A DNA stretch of 64,000 nucleotides from Mycobacterium sp. 852002-51971_SCH5477799-a (GCF_001667145.1 NZ_LZIF01000044.1:1-64000); one strand, 5' to 3'; positions 46,401 to 55,124 are shown, counted from the first letter of the stretch. Translations and numbers: made by a program. The notes: generated by a model not told the origin, from the letters alone.

Positions 46401-47669
46401 CGTGTGGTGCAGCACAAAACGGCGCCGACCCTGACGCTCACGCTGCCCCGCCCCACCGAGGTCACCGGGGTGCGACTGGCTCCGAGCCAGTCGACGTTGC
46501 CCGCGCACCCGACGATGGTGGCCGTCAACCTGGGCGATGGCCCGCAGGCCGCCGCGGTGCGACCCGACGGGGCGCAGATCGTGTCGCTGAAACCCCGGGT
46601 GACCGACACCGTGACGATCAGCCTGCTGAATTGGCAAGACGTCATCGACCGCAACGCGTTGGGTTTCGACCAGCTCAAACCGCCGGGGTTGGCCGAGGTC
46701 GCCGCGCTGGGCGCCGACGGCAACCCGATCGCGCCCGGCGACGCGGCCCGCAACCGCGCCCGGGAAATCACCGTCGGCTGCGACCGCGGACCGGTCATCG
46801 CGGTCGCGGGCCGGTTCGTGCACACCGCGATACACACCACCGTCGGCGCCATCCTGGATGACGCACCGCTGGCGGCCGTGCCCTGCGACCGCGACCCGAT
46901 CGCGCTGCCCGCGGGCCAACAGGAGCTGTTGGTCAGCCCCGGCGCTCAGTTCGTCGTGGACGGAGCCGAGCTGGCCGCGTCCGCCTCCACCGAAGGCGCG
47001 CGGCCCGTGAGTATTTCGTCATGGCGGGCCTGGGGGCCGGCTCGCCGCGAGATGCAGGCACCGGCCTCGGCCACGTCCCGGGTGCTGGTCATCCCCGAAA
47101 GCATCAACCCGGGCTGGGTGGCGCGCACTAGCTCCGGGGCGCACTTGACGCCGATCGCCGTCAACGGGTGGCAACAGGGCTGGGTGGTGCCCGCGGGCGA
47201 CCCGGGCACCATCACGCTGACGTTCGGCTCCAACTCGGTCTACCGTGGGGGCCTGGCGGTGGGGCTGGCCCTGCTGCCGCTGCTGGCGCTGCTCGCGCTC
47301 TGGCGCACCCGGCGAGAGGACGACGCAGCCGCGCCGGCGCGGCCATGGCGGCCCGGCGCATGGGCGACCGTCCCGGCGCTGACCGCCGCCGGGCTGATCG
47401 CCGGCTGGGGCGGTCTGGTGGTGATGGGGGTCGCCCTTGGCCTGCGCTACGGGCTGCGCCGGCGGCGCTGGCAACGCCTGAGCGTGGTGTGCAGCGCCGG
47501 CGGGCTGATCCTGGCCGGGGCGGCGCTGTCACGGCAGCCCTGGCGCTCGGCCGACGGCTACGCCGGCCATTCCGCCGGTGTCCAGCTGCTTGCGCTGATT
47601 TCGCTTGCGGTGCTTGCCGCTTCGGTGGTCGCGGTGCCCGAACGGACGCGGGGCCCGCGCGACGAATAG
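43476..47669 (+). CDS. aftD: Arabinofuranosyltransferase AftD
   Basis: A 1397-residue membrane glycosyltransferase. Roughly residues 1-440 hold many transmembrane helices, starting WLWLVGAIALALAF, with an early acidic loop (SPDTKLDLTANPLRFLARAT) typical of GT-C enzymes. A long periplasmic region with carbohydrate-binding-like sandwiches follows (for example SPAAAIDGDSATAWVSN near 730 and a second DGDPATAWTAP near 970). Final helices run from about 1250 to 1390. It adds arabinofuranose from decaprenyl-phosphoarabinose to arabinogalactan and lipoarabinomannan. Length near Rv0236c (1400). GTG 43476 is the start. Confidence 0.94.
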   Translation: MSRRWLWLVGAIALALAFIQSSGRVSPDTKLDLTANPLRFLARATNLWNSELPFGQAQNQAYGYLFPHGTFFLLGHALGVPGWITQRLWWALLLTVGFWGLLRVGEALRIGSPASRVIAAVAFALSPRVLTTLGSISSETLPMMLAPWVLLPTILALRATGGRSVRALAGQAGLAVALMGAVNAIATLAGCLPAVIWWACHRPSRLWWRYTGWWVVALLLGTLWWVVALVMLRAISPPFLDFIESSGVTTQWSSLVEMLRGTDSWTPYVAPTATAGAPLVTGSAAVLGTCLVAAAGLAGLASPAMPARGRLVTMLFVGVVLMAAGYSGGLGSPVAHAVQAFLDAGGAPLRNVHKLGSVIRIPVVLGLAQLLGRIPLPGSAPMLVWLRAFAHPERDKRVAAAIVVVAALMVSTSLAWTGRLAPPGTFTAIPQYWHQAADWLTEHNTGTPTPGRVLVVPGAPFATQVWGTSHDEPLQVLGASPWGVRDSIPLTPPQTIRALDSVQRLFAAGRPSAGLADTLARQGISYLVLRNDLDPDTSRSARPILVHRAVDGSPGLRKVAQFGAPVGPGTLAGFVADSGLRPRYPAVEIYRVGGDTDPATPYFVDADRMARVDGGPEALLRLDERRRLLGQPPLGPALLTADARGAGLPMNAGVTITDTPVARETDYGRVDQHSSAIRAPGDARHTYNRVPDYPVPGADPVTGAWTGGRITVSSSSSDSTAMPDVAPANSPAAAIDGDSATAWVSNSLQAAVGQWMRVDFDHPVTNAAITVTPSATAVGAQVRRILIETATGSTTLRFDEPGKPLAAALPYGETPWVRITAAGTDDGSAGVQFGITDLSITQYDASGFAHQVELRHTVRVPGPPQGSAVTAWDLGSELLGRPGCAQAPDGMRCAPSMALAPEEPVNFSRTLTVPTARSVTPTVWVRPRQGPKLADLITEPNITVAHGDSDNVVDVLGSAYAAADGDPATAWTAPQRVVQHKTAPTLTLTLPRPTEVTGVRLAPSQSTLPAHPTMVAVNLGDGPQAAAVRPDGAQIVSLKPRVTDTVTISLLNWQDVIDRNALGFDQLKPPGLAEVAALGADGNPIAPGDAARNRAREITVGCDRGPVIAVAGRFVHTAIHTTVGAILDDAPLAAVPCDRDPIALPAGQQELLVSPGAQFVVDGAELAASASTEGARPVSISSWRAWGPARREMQAPASATSRVLVIPESINPGWVARTSSGAHLTPIAVNGWQQGWVVPAGDPGTITLTFGSNSVYRGGLAVGLALLPLLALLALWRTRREDDAAAPARPWRPGAWATVPALTAAGLIAGWGGLVVMGVALGLRYGLRRRRWQRLSVVCSAGGLILAGAALSRQPWRSADGYAGHSAGVQLLALISLAVLAASVVAVPERTRGPRDE

Positions 47670-47757
47670 TTGGCGAGGCTATTGGCTACCCGTCTACCGG
47701 CTGATTCACTGGATACGCGGGCCGGCGTAACCGTCACCGACCGAGGAGTCACGCGCC

Positions 47758-49209
47758 ATGGACTGGTTCTCCGCACCCGAATATTGGGTGGGCAGACTGG
47801 TGCTCGAGCGCGGCGCCGCGGTGATCTACCTGCTCGGCTTCGTCGCGGCCGCGGTGCAGTTTCGCCCGCTCATCGGCGAGCGCGGCATCCTGCCCATTCC
47901 GCAATACCTGGCCAGGCAATCCTTCTGGCGCACGCCCAGCCTTTTCCATCTGCGTTATTCCGATCGGCTGTTTTCGGCCATCTCGTGGTTCGGCGCGGCA
48001 CTGTCGGCGGCGATCGCCGTCGGGGCCGCCGACGCGGTGCCGCTGTGGGCGGCGATGTCTATGTGGCTGACGCTGTGGGTGCTTTACCTGTCAATCGTCA
48101 ACGTCGGGCAGACCTGGTACTCGTTCGGCTGGGAATCGCTGCTGCTCGAGACCGGGTTCCTGATGATCTTCCTCGGCAATCACGACGTGGCACCGCCGGT
48201 GCTGACGCTCTGGATGGTTCGGCTGCTGTTGTTCCGTGTCGAGTTCGGTGCGGGACTGATCAAGCTGCGCGGCGACCCATGCTGGCGCGACCTGACGTGT
48301 TTGTACTACCACCATGAGACACAACCGATGCCGGGGCCGTTGAGCTGGTTCTTCCACCATCTGCCCAAACCACTGCATCGAATCGAGGTGGCGGGCAATC
48401 ATTTCGCGCAGCTGGCCGTGCCGTTCGGATTGTTCGCGCCGCAACCGGTGGCCAGCGTAGCCGCCGTGATCATCGTCGTCACCCAGCTGTGGCTGGTCGC
48501 CTCGGGCAATTTCGCCTGGCTCAACTGGGTGACGATAGTGCTGGCGTTCAGCGCAATCGACGACGCCTCGGTGGCGCTGCTGCTGCCCAAGGGGCTCGTT
48601 CCCGCGCATGCGGGTATGGCCGCGACGCCGCTGTGGTTCGTCGGCCTGGTGGCCGCCGTTACGGCCGCCGTGTTGTTTATGAGTTACTGGCCACTGGCGA
48701 ACATGTTGTCGTCACGGCAGCGAATGAACATGTCGTTCAATTCGTTTCACTTGGTCAACACCTACGGGGCGTTTGGCAGCATCGGACGGATCCGCCGCGA
48801 AGTGGTGATCGAAGGCACCGACGACGCGCTCATTACCGCCCAAACCGTCTGGAAGGAATACGAATTCAAGGGCAAGCCGGGCGCGGTGCGCCGGCTGCCG
48901 CGACAATGGGCCCCCTATCATCTGCGCCTGGACTGGCTGATGTGGTTCGCCGCGATCTCGCCCGGCTACGCTCAGCCATGGCTGAGGCCTTTCTTGCAGC
49001 GGTTGCTGCAAAACGATCGCGCGACCCTACGCTTGTTGCGCCACAATCCTTTTCCCGAATCGCCACCCCGGTTCGTGCGGGCCCAGCTCTACCAGTATCG
49101 CTTCACCACGCCGGCCGAGCTGCGCCGTGACCGGGCCTGGTGGCATCGCGCCCTGGTCGGCGGTTACGTGCCGCCGATGGCCCTGTCGACGGCGACCAGC
49201 GCCGGGTGA
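47758..49209 (+). CDS. Lipase maturation factor-like membrane protein (Rv0235c)
   Basis: A 483-residue protein starting MDWFSAPEYWVGRLVLERG, with about eight hydrophobic helices. The LMF family signatures are YSFGWESLLLETGFL, RVEFGAGLIKLRGDPCW, TCLYYHHETQPMP and NSFHLVNTYGAFGSIGR. Vertebrate LMF1 assists lipase folding; the bacterial role is not known. It follows aftD by 88 bp on the same strand. A 10-bp-stem hairpin lies directly after its stop. Confidence 0.88.
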   Translation: MDWFSAPEYWVGRLVLERGAAVIYLLGFVAAAVQFRPLIGERGILPIPQYLARQSFWRTPSLFHLRYSDRLFSAISWFGAALSAAIAVGAADAVPLWAAMSMWLTLWVLYLSIVNVGQTWYSFGWESLLLETGFLMIFLGNHDVAPPVLTLWMVRLLLFRVEFGAGLIKLRGDPCWRDLTCLYYHHETQPMPGPLSWFFHHLPKPLHRIEVAGNHFAQLAVPFGLFAPQPVASVAAVIIVVTQLWLVASGNFAWLNWVTIVLAFSAIDDASVALLLPKGLVPAHAGMAATPLWFVGLVAAVTAAVLFMSYWPLANMLSSRQRMNMSFNSFHLVNTYGAFGSIGRIRREVVIEGTDDALITAQTVWKEYEFKGKPGAVRRLPRQWAPYHLRLDWLMWFAAISPGYAQPWLRPFLQRLLQNDRATLRLLRHNPFPESPPRFVRAQLYQYRFTTPAELRRDRAWWHRALVGGYVPPMALSTATSAG

Positions 49210-49210
49210 G

Positions 49211-49235
49211 GCTGTCCTACTTCTGGTAGGACAGC
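49211..49235. terminator. Bidirectional terminator between the LMF-like gene and fdh
   Basis: GCTGTCCTAC (49211-49220) pairs perfectly with GTAGGACAGC (49226-49235) around TTCTG. The arms overlap the 3' end of fdh (stop at 49217-49219). Confidence 0.8.
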
Positions 49236-50371
49236 GCTCCGGTGCCCGCGAGCCTTCCGCCTTCGACGATCAGGTACTCGGGACGGATGGGCTTGCCGGC
49301 GAACCAGCTCTCCAAGATCTCCCGGGTGCCGGCGGCATAACGCGCCTGAGCGGACAACGTGGTGCCCGAAACATGCGGTGTCATCGCGTTATTCGGCATG
49401 GTCCGCCAGGGGTGGTCCGGCGGCGGCGGCTGCGGGTACCACACGTCTCCGGCGTAGCCCGCCAGCTGCCCGGATTTCAGGGCGGCCACGATCGCTTCCG
49501 GGACGGTTTCCTCGGCGCGGGCGGTGTTGACGATGTAGGAGCCCCGCCGCATCGTCGAGATCAGCTGCTCGTTGAACATCCTGCGGGTGTCGTCGTACAG
49601 CGGCGAATGGACGGACACCACGTCGACGGCCTTCACCAGCGACTCCACGTCCGGGTGAAACGTTACGTTCAGTTGTTTCTCCACGTCCGGTGCCAGCCTG
49701 CGGGTGTCGGTGTAGTGCAGCTTGACGTCGAACGGCGCCAGCCGGCGAAGTACCGCACGCCCGATCCGGCCGGCGGCGATGACGCCGACGTCCATGCCCT
49801 CGAGGTCGTAAGCGCGCTCGACGCAGTCGGCGATGTTCCAGCCGCCTTCGGCGGCCCACCGATGCGACGGCACGAAATTGCGCACCAGCGCGAGGATTTG
49901 CATCACCGCGTGCTCGGCGACGCTGATGCTGTTGCTGAACGTCACCTCCGCCACGGTGATCCCGCGTTCTTTCGCCGCGTCCAGATCCACGTGGTCGGAG
50001 CCGATGCCGGCGGTCAACGCCAGCTTGAGTTTGGGCGCCTTGGCGATGCGTTCCTTGGTCAGGTAGGCCGGCCAAAACGGCTGCGAGATCACGATCTCGG
50101 CATCGGCCAGCTCACGCTCGAATTCCGAGTCGGGTCCGTCCTTGTCCGACGTCACCACCAATTCGTGCCCGGCATCTTCGAAAAACTTGCGCAGCCCCAG
50201 CTCACCCGAGACGCAGCCGAGCAGCTCGCCGGGCGTGAAGTCGATCTTGGACGGAGTCGGCACGGTGCTGCCGTCGGGATATTCGTGGATCGTCGGGATG
50301 CTGTCGCGCGCATAGCTCGGCGGGTAGCCACCGACGGGGTCGGGGTAGAGCACCATCACACACTTGGCCAT
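49217..50371 (-). CDS. fdh: NAD-dependent formate dehydrogenase
   Basis: The 384-residue product closely follows the metal-free NAD formate dehydrogenases (M. vaccae type). Features are SKIDFTPGELLGCVSGELGLRKF, VISQPFWPAYLTKERIA, TAGIGSDHVDLDAA, FSNSISVAEHAVMQILALVRN, VGVIAAGRIGRAVLRRLAPFD, GYAGDVWYPQP and TPHVSGTTLSAQARYAAGT with the catalytic His. It oxidises formate to CO2, giving NADH. ATG 50371 follows AAGGAGG. A LysR gene lies 109 bp upstream on the same strand. Accessory relative to H37Rv. Confidence 0.93.
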   Translation of the reverse strand: MAKCVMVLYPDPVGGYPPSYARDSIPTIHEYPDGSTVPTPSKIDFTPGELLGCVSGELGLRKFFEDAGHELVVTSDKDGPDSEFERELADAEIVISQPFWPAYLTKERIAKAPKLKLALTAGIGSDHVDLDAAKERGITVAEVTFSNSISVAEHAVMQILALVRNFVPSHRWAAEGGWNIADCVERAYDLEGMDVGVIAAGRIGRAVLRRLAPFDVKLHYTDTRRLAPDVEKQLNVTFHPDVESLVKAVDVVSVHSPLYDDTRRMFNEQLISTMRRGSYIVNTARAEETVPEAIVAALKSGQLAGYAGDVWYPQPPPPDHPWRTMPNNAMTPHVSGTTLSAQARYAAGTREILESWFAGKPIRPEYLIVEGGRLAGTGALSYQK

Positions 50372-50480
50372 TGAAGTCCTCCTTGAGCGGAATCAACCCC
50401 AGTCTTGGAGGCCGCCAACGCGCTGTCAAAGACGCGATTCCGACCGGCTGATAGGCAGCGCCGATCACACGAGGCGGAGC

Positions 50481-51392
50481 TTAGGGCGTCTCGCTGAGCG
50501 TCGCACCGATGCGGGCCTCACGCGCGGTCCGCCGCAACGCGCGGGCCAACAAGGAGCCTGGCTTCGCCCTGTTGGTCACCAGCGCTATCAAGGCGGTGAC
50601 GGCGGGACGCCGCAGCCGCAGCACGCTGACCCTGGGGGGCACACCCAGGGTGTGAATCCACGGTTGCGGCACGATGCTCGCCCACCGACCAGTGCGAACG
50701 TGAGCGAACAGCGCGGCCACCGAATCGGTTTCTAGCTGCGGGGCGACCTGCAGGCCGTGGGTGGCCAGCGCGTCGTCGACGAGCCGGCGTCCCCGCATGC
50801 CCTGCGTCAGCAGACACAGCGGTAATTGCACGGCCTCGGACCACGCGATGGTTTCCGACTCACCGCCGAGCAGCTCGGCGGCGGCGATGAGCACCGGCTG
50901 TTCGTGGTACAGCGGGGTGACGAGCAAATCGGCGGTGTCCTGCTGGTCGGGATACAGGATGCCGGCGTCCAATTCGAATTTGCGCACCCGTTCGACGATC
51001 CCGGCCGAGCGCAGGTTGACCTCGAGCTGGACGCGCACCAACGGATGTGCCGCACAAAACGGATCCGTAAGCAGTGCAACGGTAGTCGAGGCGGCCGGCA
51101 CCGCGCCGAGCCGCAGTTCGCCGGTCAGGCCGGCCCGCAACGCGGTGACTTCCTGTTTGAGGGCGTCGCGGTCGGCCAGAATGCGCCGCGCCCACGGTAC
51201 CAACCGCTCACCTTCTGGAGTCAGGCCCTCGAATTTTTGTCCGCGGCGCACCAGCGGGACGTTGAGTTCGGATTCGAGCTTGCGAATGGCTTCCGACAGC
51301 GCGGGCTGCGACACATAACAGGCGCTCGCGGCGCGTGCGAAGTGGCGCTCTTGGGCGAGCGCGACGAAGTATTCGAGCTGACGGAACAGCAT
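50481..51392 (-). CDS. LysR family transcriptional regulator
   Basis: A 303-residue LysR protein. The N-terminal winged helix begins MLFRQLEYFVALAQERHFARAASACYVS and has the classic QPALSEAIRKLE recognition helix. The effector domain covers about 90-290. The frame is open to 51461; ATG 51392 gives the standard LysR start and ATG 51407 is close. It lies upstream of fdh in the same direction, so it may be co-transcribed and control formate or one-carbon genes. It is divergent from the DUF2945 gene. Confidence 0.88.
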   Translation of the reverse strand: MLFRQLEYFVALAQERHFARAASACYVSQPALSEAIRKLESELNVPLVRRGQKFEGLTPEGERLVPWARRILADRDALKQEVTALRAGLTGELRLGAVPAASTTVALLTDPFCAAHPLVRVQLEVNLRSAGIVERVRKFELDAGILYPDQQDTADLLVTPLYHEQPVLIAAAELLGGESETIAWSEAVQLPLCLLTQGMRGRRLVDDALATHGLQVAPQLETDSVAALFAHVRTGRWASIVPQPWIHTLGVPPRVSVLRLRRPAVTALIALVTNRAKPGSLLARALRRTAREARIGATLSETP

Positions 51393-51496
51393 GAGCCATT
51401 CGATCATGTCGCGGGCCGCTAGCGGGTACTCGTCTCGGTGGCCGAAGGGGTGCAGCGCCATGGTTGGTGACGCGAAGCATGTGAAGGAGACGCACG

Positions 51497-51709
51497 GTGC
51501 CGAAACAGTTCGAGGTCGGAGATCACGTCAGATGGAATTCCGAAGCCGGGCAGGTGAGCGGCACCATCGTGAAAAAGCACACCCGCGACACCGAGTACAA
51601 AGGCCACAAACGGCACTGCACCAAAGACGACCCGCAATACGAGATCAGAAGCGACAAAACCGACCACGTCGCGATGCACAAGGGCGACGCCCTGGAGAAG
51701 ATCGACTAG
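51497..51709 (+). CDS. DUF2945 (HVA1/TUDOR-like) small protein
   Basis: A 70-residue protein: FEVGDHVRWNSEAGQVSGTIVKKHTRDTEYKG then PQYEIRSDKTDHVAMHKGDALEKI. This is the DUF2945 single-barrel fold, named for fungal hypervirulence-associated proteins; the bacterial function is unknown. GTG 51497 follows GAAGGAGA. The DUF488 gene starts 18 bp later, so the two are an operon. Confidence 0.82.
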   Translation: MPKQFEVGDHVRWNSEAGQVSGTIVKKHTRDTEYKGHKRHCTKDDPQYEIRSDKTDHVAMHKGDALEKID

Positions 51710-51727
51710 AGCCCGCGCGGCACGACC

Positions 51728-52321
51728 ATGAGCGACCATCGCGAGATCTGGACCATCGGTCATTGGACCTGCCCGGTGCCGACCTTCTTGGAACCCCTGG
51801 ATCACGCCCGCATCGACCTGCTCGCCGATGTGCGCGCTCAGCCTGGCTCGCGACGCAGCCCCCAGTTCGGCAGTGCGGAGATGTCACGCTGGCTGGGTGA
51901 CGCCGGCATCGGTTACATTCACCTTCCCGAACTCGGCGGGCGCCGCCGTCAGCAAGGCGTCGATCCCAGCATCAACGCCGGGTGGCAGAACGCGAGCTTC
52001 AAGAACTACGCCGACTACACCCTTTCCGACGAATACCAGCGCGGGCTCACCCGACTGATCACCCTGGCACGCTCGAACCGGCTGGCGATCATGTGCGGCG
52101 AGCCCATGCCATGGCGGTGCCACCGGCAACTGATCGCGAACAACCTTGTCGCGCAAGGCTGGACGGTATGGCACCTCATGAGCGGGTCCGCCCCGCGTCA
52201 GCACCGGCTCGGACAATGGGGGGCCACACCCGTCGTCGACGAGCGCGGGCACGTGACGTACCCGGCGGAGCCGACGTTGTCGGGACTATCCGACGTGTCA
52301 GACCAGGAGGCGGGGCCGTAG
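51728..52321 (+). CDS. DUF488 family protein
   Basis: A 197-residue DUF488 protein. IWTIGHWTCPVPTFLEPL begins the fold; LLADVRAQPGSRRSPQFG and YIHLPELGGRR are conserved; CGEPMPWRCHRQLIA is the signature with paired Cys and CHR. The family is mostly uncharacterised. Its last 24 bp overlap the convergent DUF309 gene. Same operon as DUF2945. Confidence 0.85.
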   Translation: MSDHREIWTIGHWTCPVPTFLEPLDHARIDLLADVRAQPGSRRSPQFGSAEMSRWLGDAGIGYIHLPELGGRRRQQGVDPSINAGWQNASFKNYADYTLSDEYQRGLTRLITLARSNRLAIMCGEPMPWRCHRQLIANNLVAQGWTVWHLMSGSAPRQHRLGQWGATPVVDERGHVTYPAEPTLSGLSDVSDQEAGP

Positions 52322-52771
52322 CCGCGACGCGGTGACATCAACCCCGGCGGCAACATCGTCGATCAGAGCGTTGACGTACTCCACCAATCCGGCGACGTCG
52401 ATGTCGTGCGGTGCCGGCCGATCCGCGTGGGCGAGATGGCCGGAGGCGCGGCGAAGCAACGTCATTGCCCCCTTGGGGTTGCCCCGCTGCAGGTGCGTGA
52501 TCCCCACCGCGAGCTGCGTCAGGCCTTGCCACAGTGGCTGTTCGTTGGCCGGACCGTTCTTCCACCCCGCCTCTAAAACCTCGTGAGCGTTGAAGGCGAG
52601 ACCTCGATCCAACAGATCTTGGGCGTACGCGAGGGTCTCGGCCGGCGCCAGCGCCAGGTCATCCGGAACGCGTGGCACCCCCGCACTGCCGGGCGAAAGT
52701 GGTCGGCCCAGAGCGTCGCGCGGTCGCGCATTGCGCGGCCGACCCGATTCGTCACGATCACGCTCCGTCAT
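52298..52771 (-). CDS. DUF309 family protein
   Basis: A 157-residue protein. The N-terminal 35 residues are Arg/Pro-rich. The DUF309 helical domain follows with FNAHEVLEAGWKNG, LWQGLTQLAVGITHLQRGNPKGAMTLLRRA and a final helix pair. The His-Glu pair in AHEVLE is conserved in the family. Function unknown. Convergent and overlapping with DUF488. Confidence 0.83.
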   Translation of the reverse strand: MTERDRDESGRPRNARPRDALGRPLSPGSAGVPRVPDDLALAPAETLAYAQDLLDRGLAFNAHEVLEAGWKNGPANEQPLWQGLTQLAVGITHLQRGNPKGAMTLLRRASGHLAHADRPAPHDIDVAGLVEYVNALIDDVAAGVDVTASRLRPRLLV

Positions 52772-53029
52772 CTATCCATCATCACCCGTCACGCGGTCCC
52801 GAGCGCAACTTCGACGAACACCGCACGGCGGCACCCTCATTCCCGTCTGTCAATTACGTTGGCAGTAAACAGTTTTCATTGCCATGCCGCAACCGCGGCC
52901 GTCACCCTGCGCATCGCCAACCGCACCGCCGGCGGCGGCGAAGTTCGCCGAATCGCGACGGACGCCAACCTGTGATACACCATCGTCAACGCTCGATGCC
53001 TCGGTGAGCTCGACGGAAGGAAAATGGTC
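52772..53029. promoter_or_regulatory. Divergent gap between DUF309 and secreted-protein genes
   Basis: The 258 bp must hold both promoters. The segment around 52840-52890 is AT-rich (GTCAATTACGTTGG, CAGTTTTCATTG). No confident -10/-35 pair or repeat was found. Confidence 0.35.
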
Positions 53030-53455
53030 ATGGCCTTCGCACGGGTTTTCGCGACAACCGCCATAGTCGCCGCCTTGGCCGTCTGTACCGACGGCGCGGC
53101 GTCGGCCGACGCACCGACGATGAATGGCAACTACACCGAGACCGCGACGACGCCGTCGGGCCAAACCTTCAACAGCTCCTGGACGGTCAACTCGTGCGGC
53201 GACGGTTGCGTCTTCATCAAGGCCGGGGTGGGCGGCAGTCAAGCGCGGTTGGTCGACGGTCAGTGGGTCCTGGACACGATGAACAACGTCACCTGCTCCG
53301 ACGGCGCATACATCCTCTACGCCACCAGCTCCCATATGACGTGGGATCCGAACACCCTCGCGGGCACTGCGCAACAGACCTACCTCATCCCGGCCTGCGG
53401 TCACCCGGCCGGCTACTCCTACACCGACCAGATTCAGATCAAGCAGTCGTCCTGA
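53030..53455 (+). CDS. Small secreted protein of unknown function
   Basis: A 141-residue precursor. The signal peptide runs to about ASADA (residue 28). The mature protein of about 114 residues has four Cys (SCGDGC, VTCSDG, PACGHP) that could form two disulfides, and it is Thr/Ser/Asn-rich with several beta-like segments (TWTVNSCGDGC-like, AYILYATSSHMTWDP). Mycobacteria have similar Cys-containing secreted hypotheticals, none characterised that I can name. ATG 53030 is 9 bp after GGAAGG; ATG 53024 is too close to that site. Confidence 0.72.
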   Translation: MAFARVFATTAIVAALAVCTDGAASADAPTMNGNYTETATTPSGQTFNSSWTVNSCGDGCVFIKAGVGGSQARLVDGQWVLDTMNNVTCSDGAYILYATSSHMTWDPNTLAGTAQQTYLIPACGHPAGYSYTDQIQIKQSS

Positions 53456-53477
53456 CCCCTGTCCGCCGGCGCGGCTC

Positions 53478-55124
53478 TTACAGCGTTTCGTCGAGTTCAC
53501 CGAGGCGGTCGGTCAGCCGCAGATTCTCGGAATAGTCCACCGGGCAACTGATCAGCGAGACGCCGTCGTCGTCGAGCGCGGTCCGCAACGCCGGCAGCAG
53601 CTCCTCGGCGCTGTTGATCCGGTATCCCCTGGCGCCGAAGCTTTCCGCGTACTTCACCACGTCGGGGTTGTTGAACTTCACGTAGTAGTGCGCCCCGAGT
53701 TCGAGGTCCATCTTCCATTCGATGAGGCCGTAACCGCCGTCCTCCCAAATCAGCACCACCAGCGGGATCCGTTCGCGCACGGCGGTCTCGATTTCTTGCG
53801 AGTTCATCAGGAACGCGCCATCACCGACGACCGCGAGTACCTTGGCCTCCGGTTGCGCCAGCTTGACACCCAGCGCCCCCGGCAGGGCAAAACTCATGGT
53901 GGACAACCCGTTTGAGATCAAACAGGTGTTCCGCTCATACGTCGGGTAGAGCCGGGCCATCCACATCTTGGTGGCGCCGGTGTCGACCAGGACGACATCG
54001 CTGCGGCCCAGCGCCGCCCGCGTGTCGGCCACCACCCGCGCGGGCGCCAGCGGGTAGCGCGAATCCTGTTGGCCCCGTTCGAATTCCTCCGCCAGCAGGC
54101 CCGACCCGGGCACCTCGGCGGCGTGCGCGAAGCTGTGGCCGGACAGTGCATCGGTGAGGGCGTTCAACGAATCGCTGATGTCGCCGATGATGCCCACGTC
54201 GACCGAGTAGTGCGCGTCGACCTCGGCCGGGAACCGGTGAACGTGGATGATCTTCTTGTCGGCCTGCGGGTTGATCCGCACCGGGTCGAATTCCTGCAAC
54301 TCGTAGCCGACGGCGATGACGGCGTCGGCGTTGTCGAACCCGAAGTTGACGTAGTCGTGCCCCATGAAGCCCAGCGTGCCGATGCTGTTGGGGTGGTCGT
54401 CGGGCATGACGCCCTTCCCGTGGAAGGTGTTGGCCACCTGGATGCCGAATTCCTCGGAGAAGCGCACCAGGGCTTTGGTGGCGTCGGCGCGCGCGGCGCC
54501 GTGCCCGGCTAGCAGCACCGGGCGCTTGGCGTTGCGCAGCACGTCGACGGCGCGGGCGACCTGGCGTGGCGCCGGGGCGTCGGCGCGGACGACATTGCGC
54601 GGCAACGGTCCCAGGTCGTAGTCGGTCTCGTCGGCGTCGATGTGCTCGGGCACCGCAAGGTAGACCGCGGCCGGACGTTCGGCCTCGGAGACTTTGAACG
54701 CCTTGCGGACCATCTCGGGGATGGCGCGCGCTGTCGGGACGCCGGCCGCCCACCGGGTGATGGGGGCGAACATCGAGACGAGGTCGACGTACTGGTGTGA
54801 CTCCTTGAACTCCCGGTCGTGACCCACCTGCGCGGAGATCGCGACCAGCGGGGTGCTGTTGGTGGTGGCGTCGGCCACCCCAAGCTGCATGTTGATCGCG
54901 CCCGGCCCCAGCGTCGCCGAGACCACCGCGGCCCGCCCGGTGACCCTGCCGTACATCTCCGCCATGAACGAGGCGGCCTGCTCATGGCGGGTGAGCACAT
55001 ACCGGATGCTCGACGACGCGAGCGCCTGCACGAACCGGATATTCTCTTCGCCGGGCACCCCGAACACGACGGAAACACCCTCGTTTTCCAGGCACTTGAC
55101 GATCAGCTCAGCAGCTTTGCTCAT
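53478..55124 (-). CDS. ThDP-dependent enzyme, acetolactate-synthase-like (possible 2-oxoacid decarboxylase)
   Basis: A 548-residue ThDP enzyme. ELIVKCLENEGVSVVFGVPGEEN opens it; catalytic Glu48 is in TRHEQAA; SATLGPGA and ESHQYVDLVSMFAPITRW are in the first domain; VLAVVGDGAFLMNSQEIETA with EDGGYGLIEWK is the ThDP/Mg motif. It would be annotated acetolactate synthase, but no regulatory subunit is near. It is divergent from gabD1 with an 89-bp gap. A cyanobacterial enzyme with the same annotation and neighbour is a 2-oxoglutarate decarboxylase, so decarboxylation of 2-oxoglutarate to succinic semialdehyde is a serious alternative. The sequence does not settle this. Confidence 0.87.
   Translation of the reverse strand: MSKAAELIVKCLENEGVSVVFGVPGEENIRFVQALASSSIRYVLTRHEQAASFMAEMYGRVTGRAAVVSATLGPGAINMQLGVADATTNSTPLVAISAQVGHDREFKESHQYVDLVSMFAPITRWAAGVPTARAIPEMVRKAFKVSEAERPAAVYLAVPEHIDADETDYDLGPLPRNVVRADAPAPRQVARAVDVLRNAKRPVLLAGHGAARADATKALVRFSEEFGIQVANTFHGKGVMPDDHPNSIGTLGFMGHDYVNFGFDNADAVIAVGYELQEFDPVRINPQADKKIIHVHRFPAEVDAHYSVDVGIIGDISDSLNALTDALSGHSFAHAAEVPGSGLLAEEFERGQQDSRYPLAPARVVADTRAALGRSDVVLVDTGATKMWMARLYPTYERNTCLISNGLSTMSFALPGALGVKLAQPEAKVLAVVGDGAFLMNSQEIETAVRERIPLVVLIWEDGGYGLIEWKMDLELGAHYYVKFNNPDVVKYAESFGARGYRINSAEELLPALRTALDDDGVSLISCPVDYSENLRLTDRLGELDETL

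Noticed and set aside
45009..46919. 636-codon frame antisense to aftD
   Set aside because: Arg/Gly/Asp/Val-rich shadow of the AftD periplasmic region.
52850..53500. 216-codon minus-strand frame over the secreted-protein gene
   Set aside because: Antisense shadow of the gene at 53030; Gly/Arg/Val-rich with no recognisable motif.
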